Positions 1 to 7,971 of a stretch of DNA of 64,000 nucleotides are shown here, one piece after another (the stretch's first letter is position 1; each line of letters starts with the position of its first letter). The position numbers were made by a program, and so were the translations under genes. The notes under the pieces are model-generated. The model searched no databases. It was given only the letters and a program-made list of their open reading frames with translations, and was not told the origin of the DNA. The DNA is from Martelella sp. NC20 (GTDB taxonomy: Bacteria; Pseudomonadota; Alphaproteobacteria; Rhizobiales; Rhizobiaceae): NCBI RefSeq assembly GCF_013459645.1, contig NZ_CP054861.1, positions 1 to 64,000 on the forward strand, given 5' to 3'.

Positions 1-816
1 ATGAAACTCAGTGTGACTGCATGGTCATTCCCGCAACTGACCCTTGCCGAGGTTGGCGGCATTGCCGCAACCCTTGGCCTTGATGGCGTCGATGTCGGGC
101 TTTTCTACGCATCGGCGCTCGACAAGAGCCGGATCATTTCCGATCCCGAATGCTATGGCGCCGAGATTGCCGACACGGTGAAACTGCCGGTGGCCAACTA
201 TTACCATCTCTTCGGCGCAGATCTAGCCGAACGCAACCTCGCCGCTGGCCCGGCAGATCCGCAAAACCTCGCTGATCTCAAGGCCGTTCTCACATTCGCG
301 AAGGCAGCGGGCGCGCCGAGCATCTTCGTCCTGCCCGGCCTGATCAATTCCGGCCAGAGCCGGCGGCAGGCGCTCGACAATTCCGTCGAGGCGCTGAAGC
401 CGCTGGTCGAGGCGGGACAGCGTGAAGGCGTTGCGGTGACGGTGGAGCCGCATGTGCACGGGCTTGTCGAAAGCGTCGACATGGCCGCCGAGATGGTCTC
501 GCGGGTGCCGGGTCTGAAGCTGACGCTGGATCTCGCCCATTTCGTGTCGATGGGCTACCGTCAGGACGAAATCGAGACGCTCGCGCCTTATGCCGGCCAT
601 GTGCATCTGCGCCAGGCGCGGCAAGGCGCGTTGCAGGCCAAGCTTGAGGAGGGAACCATCAACTTTCCCTCGCTGCTCGGCGCGCTGCGTGACGCCGGCT
701 ACGACGGCTGGCTCGCCATCGAATATGTCCATCAGGCCTATATGAACACGCTTTATGACGATGTGCTGAGCGAGACGGTCAAGATGCGCAACCTCGTGCG
801 CGGCTGGCTGGCCTGA
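1..816 (+). CDS. Sugar phosphate isomerase/epimerase family protein (TIM barrel)
   Basis: A 271-residue protein of the xylose-isomerase-like TIM-barrel family (AP endonuclease 2 fold), whose members isomerise or epimerise sugars and keto-sugars with a divalent metal. Typical metal-site landmarks are visible: an E-P-H in VTVEPHVHG, a D-x-A-H in LTLDLAHF, H-x-H/R in AGHVHLRQ and a late glutamate in WLAIEYVH. The ATG lies at base 1 of the window, so the start and any upstream operon genes cannot be judged. It leads the plus-strand sugar cluster, with 62 bases to the next gene. The substrate is unknown. Confidence 0.85.
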   Translation: MKLSVTAWSFPQLTLAEVGGIAATLGLDGVDVGLFYASALDKSRIISDPECYGAEIADTVKLPVANYYHLFGADLAERNLAAGPADPQNLADLKAVLTFAKAAGAPSIFVLPGLINSGQSRRQALDNSVEALKPLVEAGQREGVAVTVEPHVHGLVESVDMAAEMVSRVPGLKLTLDLAHFVSMGYRQDEIETLAPYAGHVHLRQARQGALQAKLEEGTINFPSLLGALRDAGYDGWLAIEYVHQAYMNTLYDDVLSETVKMRNLVRGWLA

Positions 817-878
817 CTTTCTGAACTCGCGCGTCGGGCCGCAAACCGCGACGCGCTCCAACAAGGGAATTTGCGATC

Positions 879-1193
879 ATGGGACATTATGCCTGGGTCC
901 TCGAAGTCCGCCCCGGATACGAGGAGGAATACAAGAAGCGCCACGACGAGATCTGGCCCGAACTGGTGGAGGACATCAGCAAGGCGGGCTTGCGCAACTA
1001 CAACATCTTCCGGCACGGGCTGACGCTGTTCGGCTATTTCGAAACCGACGATCTGGACGCCTCGATCGCCGCGCTCGCCAAGAGCGACGCCAACCGGCGC
1101 TGGGGCGAATATATGGCCCCGATCATGAAGATCGAGGCCGATCCGAGCACCGGCTTTGCCTACCTGCTGCCGTTGCAGTGGCGTATGGACTGA
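879..1193 (+). CDS. L-rhamnose mutarotase family protein
   Basis: A 104-residue protein, the usual size for the L-rhamnose mutarotase (RhaM/RhaU) family, a dimeric alpha/beta-barrel that interconverts sugar anomers. Family hallmarks are the early Y in HYAWVLEV, the KRHDEIWPEL segment with its catalytic-type histidine, NYNIF, and RWGEYMAPIM near the C-terminus. The start is preceded by AGGGAA. No rhamnose kinase, isomerase or aldolase genes are nearby, so the true sugar may be another aldose feeding the dehydrogenases downstream. Confidence 0.88.
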   Translation: MGHYAWVLEVRPGYEEEYKKRHDEIWPELVEDISKAGLRNYNIFRHGLTLFGYFETDDLDASIAALAKSDANRRWGEYMAPIMKIEADPSTGFAYLLPLQWRMD

Positions 1194-1198
1194 CCGCG

Positions 1199-2299
1199 AT
1201 GACCGCCGACCTCGTCCACAATGAAACGCTTGGCCGCCTGATCCGCAAGGGCGGCTGGGCGGAGCTTGCCGAAGGTACGCCCCGGCTGATCCGCCGGGCG
1301 CTCGCCGGTGGCGACGATGCGGGCGCGGCGGCGCTTTCGGCCTTCTTCCTGTCCGAGATGCGGGTGGTCCACGACATCTACACCCAATGGTTCCACGATA
1401 CCCGACGCTATCTTTCCGACAACGGCATGGACGAAGATAGTCTCGATCGCCATCACGGCGAAATCCGTACAAAGCTTGCGCCCTATCACCGGTCCGTCTC
1501 GCACGATCGCGCCGAGGTCTGGGCGGAGATCGCCGCCGCGCTCGCCGTTTTCGACGAGGCCGGGACGCCGGGCGCCGCGAAAAGCGCAGCCCTGGACAAG
1601 GCCATGGCCCTCTGGCGGGATCTGCACGACGGCGAGGTCGACCAGCTTGCCGGCCTCTTCAGCCTGGTCGTCGCCGAGCACGGCGAAGAGGCTCTGCGCG
1701 AGATGTATGAGGGCTGGGTGATCGGCGACTGGTTCGCCAAGCGCTACCGGCGCTTCGACGTCTCGGAAATGCCGTGGGAGACGGCTGAGTGGCTGCTGGT
1801 CTATCTGGGTTTCGAGGGGCATCAGGGCCATCTGAGCGGGCGCGACCGGGACGGCACGATTGACGTGTTCGAGGACGCTGAAAAGGTCACCATCAGCTTC
1901 GCGCCCTGCGGCTCGGGCGGCCGTTCGATGCAGGGCGAGGCGCGCGACGGACTGCCGCCGCTTTCGGCCCCGCCCTTCAACTGGCCGGAACTCAAGGGCG
2001 CGCACGACTTCACCTGGAACGAAACCGGCATATGCGGCTATTGCGCCCATTGCTGCATCCTGCACGAAACCCTGCCGATCGCCGCCTTCGGCTATCCCGT
2101 GCGCGTCACCGAAGCGCCGAAAGCCCCGCTCACCGAAGAAAGCCGTTGCTCGTGGACGGTCTACCGCGACCTGCGCGCTATCCCCGAATGGGCCTATGCC
2201 CGCGTGGGCGCCAGGAAGCCCGCCGCCCATGCCCCGCTGGGCTCCTCCGGACGGGCCGCGCGTGAGGCTTTGGCGAAGATGGGGCGCGCCGATGGCTGA
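1199..2299 (+). CDS. Uncharacterised cysteine-rich protein in sugar cluster
   Basis: I do not recognise this family. From ATG 1199 the product has 366 residues; an in-frame GTG at 1178 would overlap the mutarotase gene and give 373. The N-terminal two thirds look soluble and helical, rich in W, E and A, with no signal peptide. The C-terminal part carries a compact cluster, Cys279, Cys282, Cys285, Cys286 and His289, with another Cys at 317, which could bind zinc or an iron-sulfur cluster. It overlaps the next gene by 8 bases, so translation is probably coupled. It is likely a metal-dependent enzyme or accessory protein of the same pathway, but the function is unknown. Confidence 0.75.
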   Translation: MTADLVHNETLGRLIRKGGWAELAEGTPRLIRRALAGGDDAGAAALSAFFLSEMRVVHDIYTQWFHDTRRYLSDNGMDEDSLDRHHGEIRTKLAPYHRSVSHDRAEVWAEIAAALAVFDEAGTPGAAKSAALDKAMALWRDLHDGEVDQLAGLFSLVVAEHGEEALREMYEGWVIGDWFAKRYRRFDVSEMPWETAEWLLVYLGFEGHQGHLSGRDRDGTIDVFEDAEKVTISFAPCGSGGRSMQGEARDGLPPLSAPPFNWPELKGAHDFTWNETGICGYCAHCCILHETLPIAAFGYPVRVTEAPKAPLTEESRCSWTVYRDLRAIPEWAYARVGARKPAAHAPLGSSGRAAREALAKMGRADG

Positions 2300-3749
2300 G
2301 CCTTTCACCAATATACAAAAACCCGCCAAAATCGCCGTCATCGGCGGCATGATGGCCTATTTCGAGACCATCATGCCGAAAGGTTTTCGGGACGATCTCG
2401 GCCGGCATGTCGGCGCGGCAACGGCAGCGCTTGGCGACGAATTCATGCTCGACGAGCTCGGACTGTGGGCCGATGACGGCGACACGGCGCGCATGGCGCA
2501 GCGCCTTCGCGCCAATCCGCCCGAGGCCTTGCTGCTGGTGCCGACGATGGCGACGCCGCCCGCCGCGATTGCCGCACTCGCCCGCGAGGCCGGCGTTCCC
2601 GTGGTCATCGCCTGCACGCACGACCTGTCCGAAATCACCGATGCCTACGACATGCGCGCGCTCTGCCGCCACTCGACCAATGTCGGGGCGACCATGCTCG
2701 GCGCGATGCTGGCGCGGGTGCCCGACGCGCCCGGCCATGTCGTGATCGCCGGCTTTCTCGACGACGCCGAATTTCACCGACGGCTCGCCATGGCGCTGCG
2801 CGTCGCCGTGCTGGCGCGGCGGATGAAGGGGCTCAGGATCGGCCGATTCGGACCGGTGATGCCCGGCTATGACCATGTCGGTCTCAATGAAGAAGAGGCG
2901 GCGATGGGTGGGGTCGAGGTCATCGACATTGCGCTTGACGACTGGGCTTCCTGCCATGCCGCCGTGACCGTTGAAGAGATCGCCGCGTTCCGTGGCGACC
3001 GCTTGCCGGCGCTTCTGCCCGAGGGCACCGAATGGAGCGCGAGCGAGGATCTCGAACGGGCGATCCGCATGGCGATCGCGCTCGATCGCATGGCCTGCGA
3101 GCGCGATATCGCCTGCGGCTCGCTGACCTGCCGGGGACCGTTTGGCGTCGAACTGCCAAACGGGTCGATCGGCTGCCTCGCAACCACGCTGATGACCGGT
3201 TCCGGCCGTCCGTTCAGCGCCACCGGCGATCTGGTGACGGCTGTGGCGATGCATATCGGCAAATATCTCGGCGGCGCGACGCTCTATTGCGAACTCGACG
3301 CCGTCGATCGCAAGCGGGATGCGTTTCTCGTCGCCAATACCGGGGAAGGCGATTTCGCCTTTGTGCCGGCCGGCGGCGCGGCAACCATCCGCCCGGCCGC
3401 CGCGCACTCGGGACGCGATCTGCCGGGCGTGGTGCTGGCGCACGATCTTTCCATGGGACCCGCAACCATGCTCGGCGTCGTCCCCGACAAAGGCGCGGGC
3501 AAATTCCGTCTGCTCGCGCTGGAAGGCGACACGCTTTCGCCAGCCCGGACCGCCCTTCAGGTCACCCATGGCTGGTTCCGCACGAACAGGCGGCCGGCGC
3601 TCGACGCGTTCGAGGCCTGGGCCAATGCCCACGCCACCCATCACGGCGCGCTCAGCCGTGGACATCTTGGCGAAGCCATAGGCTGGCTCGGCCGGCTTAC
3701 CGGCTACGCCGTCACTGAAATAGCATCCGGAAGGAGTCCTCATGGCTGA
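2292..3749 (+). CDS. L-fucose/L-arabinose isomerase-like protein
   Basis: A 485-residue protein from ATG 2292 that resembles the L-fucose/L-arabinose isomerase superfamily: an N-terminal Rossmann-like half (KIAVIGGMM, then LLLVPTMATPP and VVIACTHD) and a C-terminal half with a GDLVTAVAMHI helix and acidic residues in YCELDAVDR that may hold metal. It is shorter than fucose isomerase (about 590 residues), so an altered substrate or reaction is possible. The start is chosen because it gives an 8-base overlap with the preceding gene; the frame is also open further upstream, but only inside that gene. It overlaps the following SDR gene by 8 bases. Confidence 0.78.
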   Translation: MAEPFTNIQKPAKIAVIGGMMAYFETIMPKGFRDDLGRHVGAATAALGDEFMLDELGLWADDGDTARMAQRLRANPPEALLLVPTMATPPAAIAALAREAGVPVVIACTHDLSEITDAYDMRALCRHSTNVGATMLGAMLARVPDAPGHVVIAGFLDDAEFHRRLAMALRVAVLARRMKGLRIGRFGPVMPGYDHVGLNEEEAAMGGVEVIDIALDDWASCHAAVTVEEIAAFRGDRLPALLPEGTEWSASEDLERAIRMAIALDRMACERDIACGSLTCRGPFGVELPNGSIGCLATTLMTGSGRPFSATGDLVTAVAMHIGKYLGGATLYCELDAVDRKRDAFLVANTGEGDFAFVPAGGAATIRPAAAHSGRDLPGVVLAHDLSMGPATMLGVVPDKGAGKFRLLALEGDTLSPARTALQVTHGWFRTNRRPALDAFEAWANAHATHHGALSRGHLGEAIGWLGRLTGYAVTEIASGRSPHG

Positions 3750-4500
3750 CAACAAAGTGGCCATCGTCACCGGCGCATCTCGCGGCATCGGGTTCGAAAT
3801 CGCACGGCTTCTCGTGGAGCGCGGCTGGAAACTCGGCATCACCGCCCGCGGGCGTCAAAAACTCGAAGAGGCGGCGGACCGCCTTGGAACCGCCAACGCC
3901 ATCGCGATCGCCTGCGATGTCGCCGATCCGACCGAGGTCGAGGACGCCGTGAGCATGGTCGCCGGGCGTTTCGGGCCGGTCACCGCGCTCGTCAACAATG
4001 CCGGCATCATCGACCCGATCGGGCATATCCACGAACTCGACCCCGACGCCTTCATGCAGCTCATGCACATCAATATCGGCGGCGTCATGAACATGTCGCG
4101 CGCGGTGCTGCCGGCCATGATCGCGGCCCGTAGCGGCGTCATCGTCAACCTCTCCTCCGGCGCGGCCCACAACCCGGTCGAGGGCTGGAGCGCCTACTGC
4201 ACGTCCAAGGCGGGGCTTGCGATGTTCAGCCGCTGCCTTGCCGCAGAATATGGCGGTCGCGGCGTGCGGGTGCATGATTTCATTCCCGGCGTGGTCAGCA
4301 CCGACATGCTGAACGGTGCGCAGCAGCGGTTCGATAACGCCATCGCCCGCCTGGACGAGGGCGCCAAACTGCCGGCCGACGTGCCGGCAAGATGCATCGC
4401 CTGGCTGGTCGACGAGGGGCGCGTCGAGGGCGTCCAGCAGTCGATCCGCGATCCCGAGTTGCGCAAACTGGTTGGACTGGAGGAACGCGCCCAATGGTAA
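3742..4500 (+). CDS. SDR family NAD(P)-dependent oxidoreductase (first of two)
   Basis: A classical short-chain dehydrogenase of 252 residues. The nucleotide-binding TGASRGIG motif is near residue 10, NNAG is near residue 87, and the catalytic Ser and Tyr-x-x-x-Lys are in VNLSSG and AYCTSK. A strong GGAAGGAG precedes the ATG. Members of this type oxidise sugars to lactones or keto-deoxy-acids. In this cluster it could be the sugar dehydrogenase or the 2-keto-3-deoxy-acid dehydrogenase; the sequence does not decide. Confidence 0.9.
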   Translation: MADNKVAIVTGASRGIGFEIARLLVERGWKLGITARGRQKLEEAADRLGTANAIAIACDVADPTEVEDAVSMVAGRFGPVTALVNNAGIIDPIGHIHELDPDAFMQLMHINIGGVMNMSRAVLPAMIAARSGVIVNLSSGAAHNPVEGWSAYCTSKAGLAMFSRCLAAEYGGRGVRVHDFIPGVVSTDMLNGAQQRFDNAIARLDEGAKLPADVPARCIAWLVDEGRVEGVQQSIRDPELRKLVGLEERAQW

Positions 4501-5252
4501 TGGATCTCAACCCCAACGATCCCGGCCTTTCCGGCCGAAGGATCCTCGTCGTCGGCGCGGCACAAGGGATAGGACAGGCAACCGCCGTCTGGCTCGCCGC
4601 TCAAGGGGCCGATGTCATCGCCGTCGACATCAAGCCGTGCACGGAAACCGTCAGCATGGCGGGCGGCGGCATCCGCACCCACATCCTCGACATGACCGAC
4701 ACCGCAGGCGTTACGGCCGCGGTCGAGGCGGCCAACAGCGACAAACCGCTCTACGGAGTCGTCAATTGCGCCGGCCTGCTCCTCAGACGGCCGCTTGACG
4801 AGACCAGTGAGGAGGAGATCGCCCGACAGACTGCGGTGAACCAGTCGGGCACCTTCTTTCTCGCCCGCGCCGCGATGGCGGCGATGATCCCGCACGGCAT
4901 CGGGCGGCTGGTGCTCTACACCAGCCAGGGCGCCTTCACCGGCGGTTTCAACGGCTCGATCCCCTATGCGATGAACAAGGCGGCGGTGACCGCGCTGGTC
5001 AAGTCGCTCGCCCGCCACGGCGCGCCCCACAGCATCACCGTCAACGCGGTCGCGCCCGGCGCGGCCGACACGGCGATGTTGCGCGGCGGCATGAGCGATG
5101 CCGATCTGGAGGCGTTCCGCAGGATGATCCCGATGGGCAGGTTCGCCGATCCGGTCGAGCTTGCGGCCCCGACGGCATTCCTGCTCAGCCCCTGGGCCGG
5201 CTACATCACCGGGACGACGATGCATGTCAATGGCGGCCAGTTGATGGTCTGA
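4494..5252 (+). CDS. SDR family NAD(P)-dependent oxidoreductase (second of two)
   Basis: A second classical SDR, 252 residues from ATG 4494 (an ATG at 4500 is also in frame, but the GGAGG Shine-Dalgarno fits 4494 better). It shows GAAQGIGQA for NAD(P), a VVNCAG variant of NNAG, and the YAMNK catalytic Tyr and Lys. The C-terminus GGQLMV is typical of the family. It overlaps the preceding SDR by 7 bases. The two SDRs are clearly divergent, so they probably act on two consecutive intermediates. Confidence 0.9.
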   Translation: MVMDLNPNDPGLSGRRILVVGAAQGIGQATAVWLAAQGADVIAVDIKPCTETVSMAGGGIRTHILDMTDTAGVTAAVEAANSDKPLYGVVNCAGLLLRRPLDETSEEEIARQTAVNQSGTFFLARAAMAAMIPHGIGRLVLYTSQGAFTGGFNGSIPYAMNKAAVTALVKSLARHGAPHSITVNAVAPGAADTAMLRGGMSDADLEAFRRMIPMGRFADPVELAAPTAFLLSPWAGYITGTTMHVNGGQLMV

Positions 5253-5279
5253 GTCCAATCACAAAGGGAGGCAATATCA

Positions 5280-6329
5280 ATGGCAAAAGCAAGAATCGCG
5301 CTGATCGGCGCCGGCTGGTGGGGCGTGGAAGTCTATGTGCCGGCAATGATCGCGCATCCCGACATCGAGCTGGTGGCGATCAATCGGCGCAACCGCGAGG
5401 CGCTCGACAAGATCCTCGAAGCCCACAACGGGCCGAAGGGTTACACCGATTACCGGCAGATGCTGGCAGAGGAAGACCTCGACGCCGTGGTGATCACCTC
5501 GCCGCACACACTGCATTACGAACACGCCGTGGCGGCGCTTGAGGCCGGTTGCCATGTGCTGATCGACAAGCCGATGACAACGCGGGCGGAGGATGCCCGC
5601 AAGCTGGTCGCACTGGCAGCCGAAAAGGGCCTTCAGATCATTGTGCCCTATGGCTACAACTACAAGGATTTCGCCACCGAAGCCTCCCGATTGATCGCCG
5701 AAGGGCATATCGGCGAGGTGCGCCATGTCGCCTGCCATATGGCCACCTACACCTTCGACCTGTTCAGCGGCGAGGGCCTGCAGGAATCAGCCGGCCACAT
5801 GTTCCAGCCGAACAAATCCACCTGGGCCGATCCCGATCAGGCCGGCGGCTATGGCTGGGGTCAGTCGAGCCATTCGCTTGGCCTGCTGTTCCGCCTCGTC
5901 GATCTCAAGCCCGTCGAGGTCTATGCCTGCGACACCAAGTCCCCCGTCAATGTCGACCTCACCAATGCGGCGGTCGTGACCTTCGAGAACGGCGCGCGGG
6001 CTTCCGTTTCCGGTTCGGCGCTTCTGCCCAAGCACTGCACCTATCAGATGGACCTGAGGATCTTCGGCACCGAGGGCATGGTGACCCTCGACATGGAGCG
6101 CACCCGGCTGGAACTGCGCCGTTTCGACGGCAACGACATCGTCCTCGATCTGCCCGCCGATGCGGGACACTACGAGGCGGTCAAGCCGATCGACCGGCTG
6201 GCGCAGGTCTGCCTTGGCACCTGCTCACCCGACGACATCGAGGCCAATGGCACGGTCGGCCTGCGCGCCATCGAGGTGCTCGACGCGATGTACCGCTCGT
6301 TTTCCTCCGGCAAGCCCGAGAAAGTCTGA
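5280..6329 (+). CDS. Gfo/Idh/MocA family oxidoreductase
   Basis: A 349-residue two-domain oxidoreductase. The N-terminal Rossmann domain has GAGWWG near residue 10 and the family signature as DKPMTT (usually EKP) near residue 96. The C-terminal alpha/beta domain includes a GHMFQ/GQSSHSLGLLF region, where the family usually places its catalytic His. Such enzymes oxidise or reduce sugars and cyclitols with NAD(P). The start follows a good AAGGGAGG. It is followed after 2 bases by the acetoacetate-decarboxylase-fold gene. Confidence 0.9.
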   Translation: MAKARIALIGAGWWGVEVYVPAMIAHPDIELVAINRRNREALDKILEAHNGPKGYTDYRQMLAEEDLDAVVITSPHTLHYEHAVAALEAGCHVLIDKPMTTRAEDARKLVALAAEKGLQIIVPYGYNYKDFATEASRLIAEGHIGEVRHVACHMATYTFDLFSGEGLQESAGHMFQPNKSTWADPDQAGGYGWGQSSHSLGLLFRLVDLKPVEVYACDTKSPVNVDLTNAAVVTFENGARASVSGSALLPKHCTYQMDLRIFGTEGMVTLDMERTRLELRRFDGNDIVLDLPADAGHYEAVKPIDRLAQVCLGTCSPDDIEANGTVGLRAIEVLDAMYRSFSSGKPEKV

Positions 6330-6331
6330 CC

Positions 6332-7096
6332 ATGGCCTGGAAAACGCGCAAGGAAGACATCGTCAAGGGCGGGTTTTCGACCCCGCTCGACGCCCCGATG
6401 ATCCCGCCCTTCCCCTTCACCTTCCACAGCGTCGAGGTGATGACCCTCGTCTGGCGCACCGATGTTTCGGCGATGGAAGCGCTGCTGCCCGAGCCGTTAA
6501 AGCCTACCGGCGACATGGTGATGGCGCATATCTACAAGATGAACGACACCGAATGGATCGGTCCCTATGCCGAGGCCAATATCATGTTCGGCGCGGAACT
6601 GCCCGGCGTCGCCACCGGCGCCTATTCGCCCTATCTGTTCCTGTCGACCGATATCGGCGTCGCCCATGGCCGCGAAATCCACGGTCAGCCAAAGAAGCTT
6701 GCCAATCCCGAGATCACCTTCCGCGGCGACCTGATCGTCGGCACGGTCGAGCGCAACGGCATCGACATCCTCACCGGCACCATGGCCTACAAGCAGCAGC
6801 GCGCCGATATTTCGGAACTCTCCGAAATCTTCCCCTTCGCCACCAACATCAACCTCAAGGCCATCGACCATATCGACGGCACGCCCGCGATCCGGCAACT
6901 GACCTCGCGCAGCCTTGCCGACGTGAAGGTGAACGAATGCTGGCGCGGGCCGTGCACCACTGAACTGCGGCCCAACGCACAGGCGCCGGTGCACCGGCTG
7001 CCGGTGCGCGAAATGCTCGACGGCTTCTTCTGGAAGGGCAGTTTTACGCTGGTGCCCGGCAGGGTCCTCTACGACTACCTCGATCCGGATGCCTGA
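6332..7096 (+). CDS. Acetoacetate decarboxylase family protein
   Basis: A 254-residue protein of the acetoacetate decarboxylase superfamily, close to the family's usual 250. The region around the Schiff-base lysine is kept (GREIHGQPKKLANPE, with the Lys-Lys pair), as is a glutamate-rich strand after it. Known relatives include true decarboxylases and also aldolase/dehydratases that use the same lysine. In a sugar-acid cluster a C-C bond or dehydration role on a keto-acid is as likely as acetone formation. The start lies 2 bases after the preceding stop. Confidence 0.85.
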   Translation: MAWKTRKEDIVKGGFSTPLDAPMIPPFPFTFHSVEVMTLVWRTDVSAMEALLPEPLKPTGDMVMAHIYKMNDTEWIGPYAEANIMFGAELPGVATGAYSPYLFLSTDIGVAHGREIHGQPKKLANPEITFRGDLIVGTVERNGIDILTGTMAYKQQRADISELSEIFPFATNINLKAIDHIDGTPAIRQLTSRSLADVKVNECWRGPCTTELRPNAQAPVHRLPVREMLDGFFWKGSFTLVPGRVLYDYLDPDA

Positions 7097-7131
7097 AACC
7101 TGATGCATCAGAACACAAAGGAACCAAGTCC

Positions 7132-7971
7132 ATGAAACTGCTCCGTTACGGCGATCCCGGCCGGGAAAAGCCCGGCGTGCTCGATTCCGAAGGCCGCATC
7201 CGCGATCTTGGCGGCATCGTCGGGGATATCGGCCCGGCGCTCCTCGCCGCCCCCGAAAGCCTCGCCGATCTCGATATCGAAAGCCTGCCGCTGGTCGATG
7301 GATCGCCGCGTCTTGGCCCCTGCGTGACCGGCACCGGCAAATTCATGTGCATCGGCCTCAATTACGCCGACCACGCCGCCGAAAGCGGCATGGCCGTGCC
7401 GAGCGAGCCGGTGCTGTTCATGAAGGCGACCTCGGCGATCTGCGGCCCGAACGATCCGATCATCATTCCGCGCGGTTCGGAAAAGACCGACTGGGAGGTC
7501 GAACTCGGGGTCGTGATCGGCAGGCCGGCAAAATATGTCAGCGAGGCCGATGCGCTCGGCCACGTTGCCGGCTACTGCGTCATCAACGATGTCTCCGAGC
7601 GGGCCTACCAGATCGAGCGGCAGGGCCAGTGGACCAAGGGCAAGTCCTGCGACAATTTCGGCCCGATCGGGCCGTGGCTGGTTACCCCGGACGAAGCCGG
7701 CGACCCGCAGAACCTCGGCATGTGGCTGGATGTCAACGGCGAGCGGCTGCAGGACGGGTCGAGCCGGACGATGGTCTATGGCGTTGCCTTTCTGGTGAGC
7801 TATCTCAGCCGGTTCATGACGCTTCATCCCGGCGATATCATTTCGACGGGCACGCCGCCCGGCGTCGGGCTCGGCCTCAAACCGCCGCGTTACCTCAAGC
7901 CCGGCGACCGCGTCGATCTTGGAATAGAGGGGCTTGGTTCACAGCACCAGGTGTGTGTCGCCGATGTCTGA
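7132..7971 (+). CDS. Fumarylacetoacetate hydrolase family protein (likely 2,4-diketo-3-deoxy-acid hydrolase)
   Basis: A 279-residue FAH-superfamily enzyme. The fold's landmarks are CIGLNYADHAAE, the metal ligands in WEVELGVVIG and NDVSERAYQ, and STGTPPGVGLG near the end. The closest functional type I recognise is the group annotated as ureidoglycolate lyase or 2,4-diketo-3-deoxy-L-fuconate hydrolase, which splits a 2,4-diketo acid into pyruvate and a hydroxy acid. With an enolase-type dehydratase and SDRs alongside, the latter is favoured. The start has AAAGGA in front, and the end overlaps the next gene by 8 bases. Confidence 0.88.
   Translation: MKLLRYGDPGREKPGVLDSEGRIRDLGGIVGDIGPALLAAPESLADLDIESLPLVDGSPRLGPCVTGTGKFMCIGLNYADHAAESGMAVPSEPVLFMKATSAICGPNDPIIIPRGSEKTDWEVELGVVIGRPAKYVSEADALGHVAGYCVINDVSERAYQIERQGQWTKGKSCDNFGPIGPWLVTPDEAGDPQNLGMWLDVNGERLQDGSSRTMVYGVAFLVSYLSRFMTLHPGDIISTGTPPGVGLGLKPPRYLKPGDRVDLGIEGLGSQHQVCVADV

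Noticed and set aside
2178..3842. A 554-codon minus-strand frame opposite the isomerase-like gene
   Set aside because: Same reason: Arg/Gly/His-rich with no motifs, antisense to a conserved protein whose overlaps with neighbours fit an operon.
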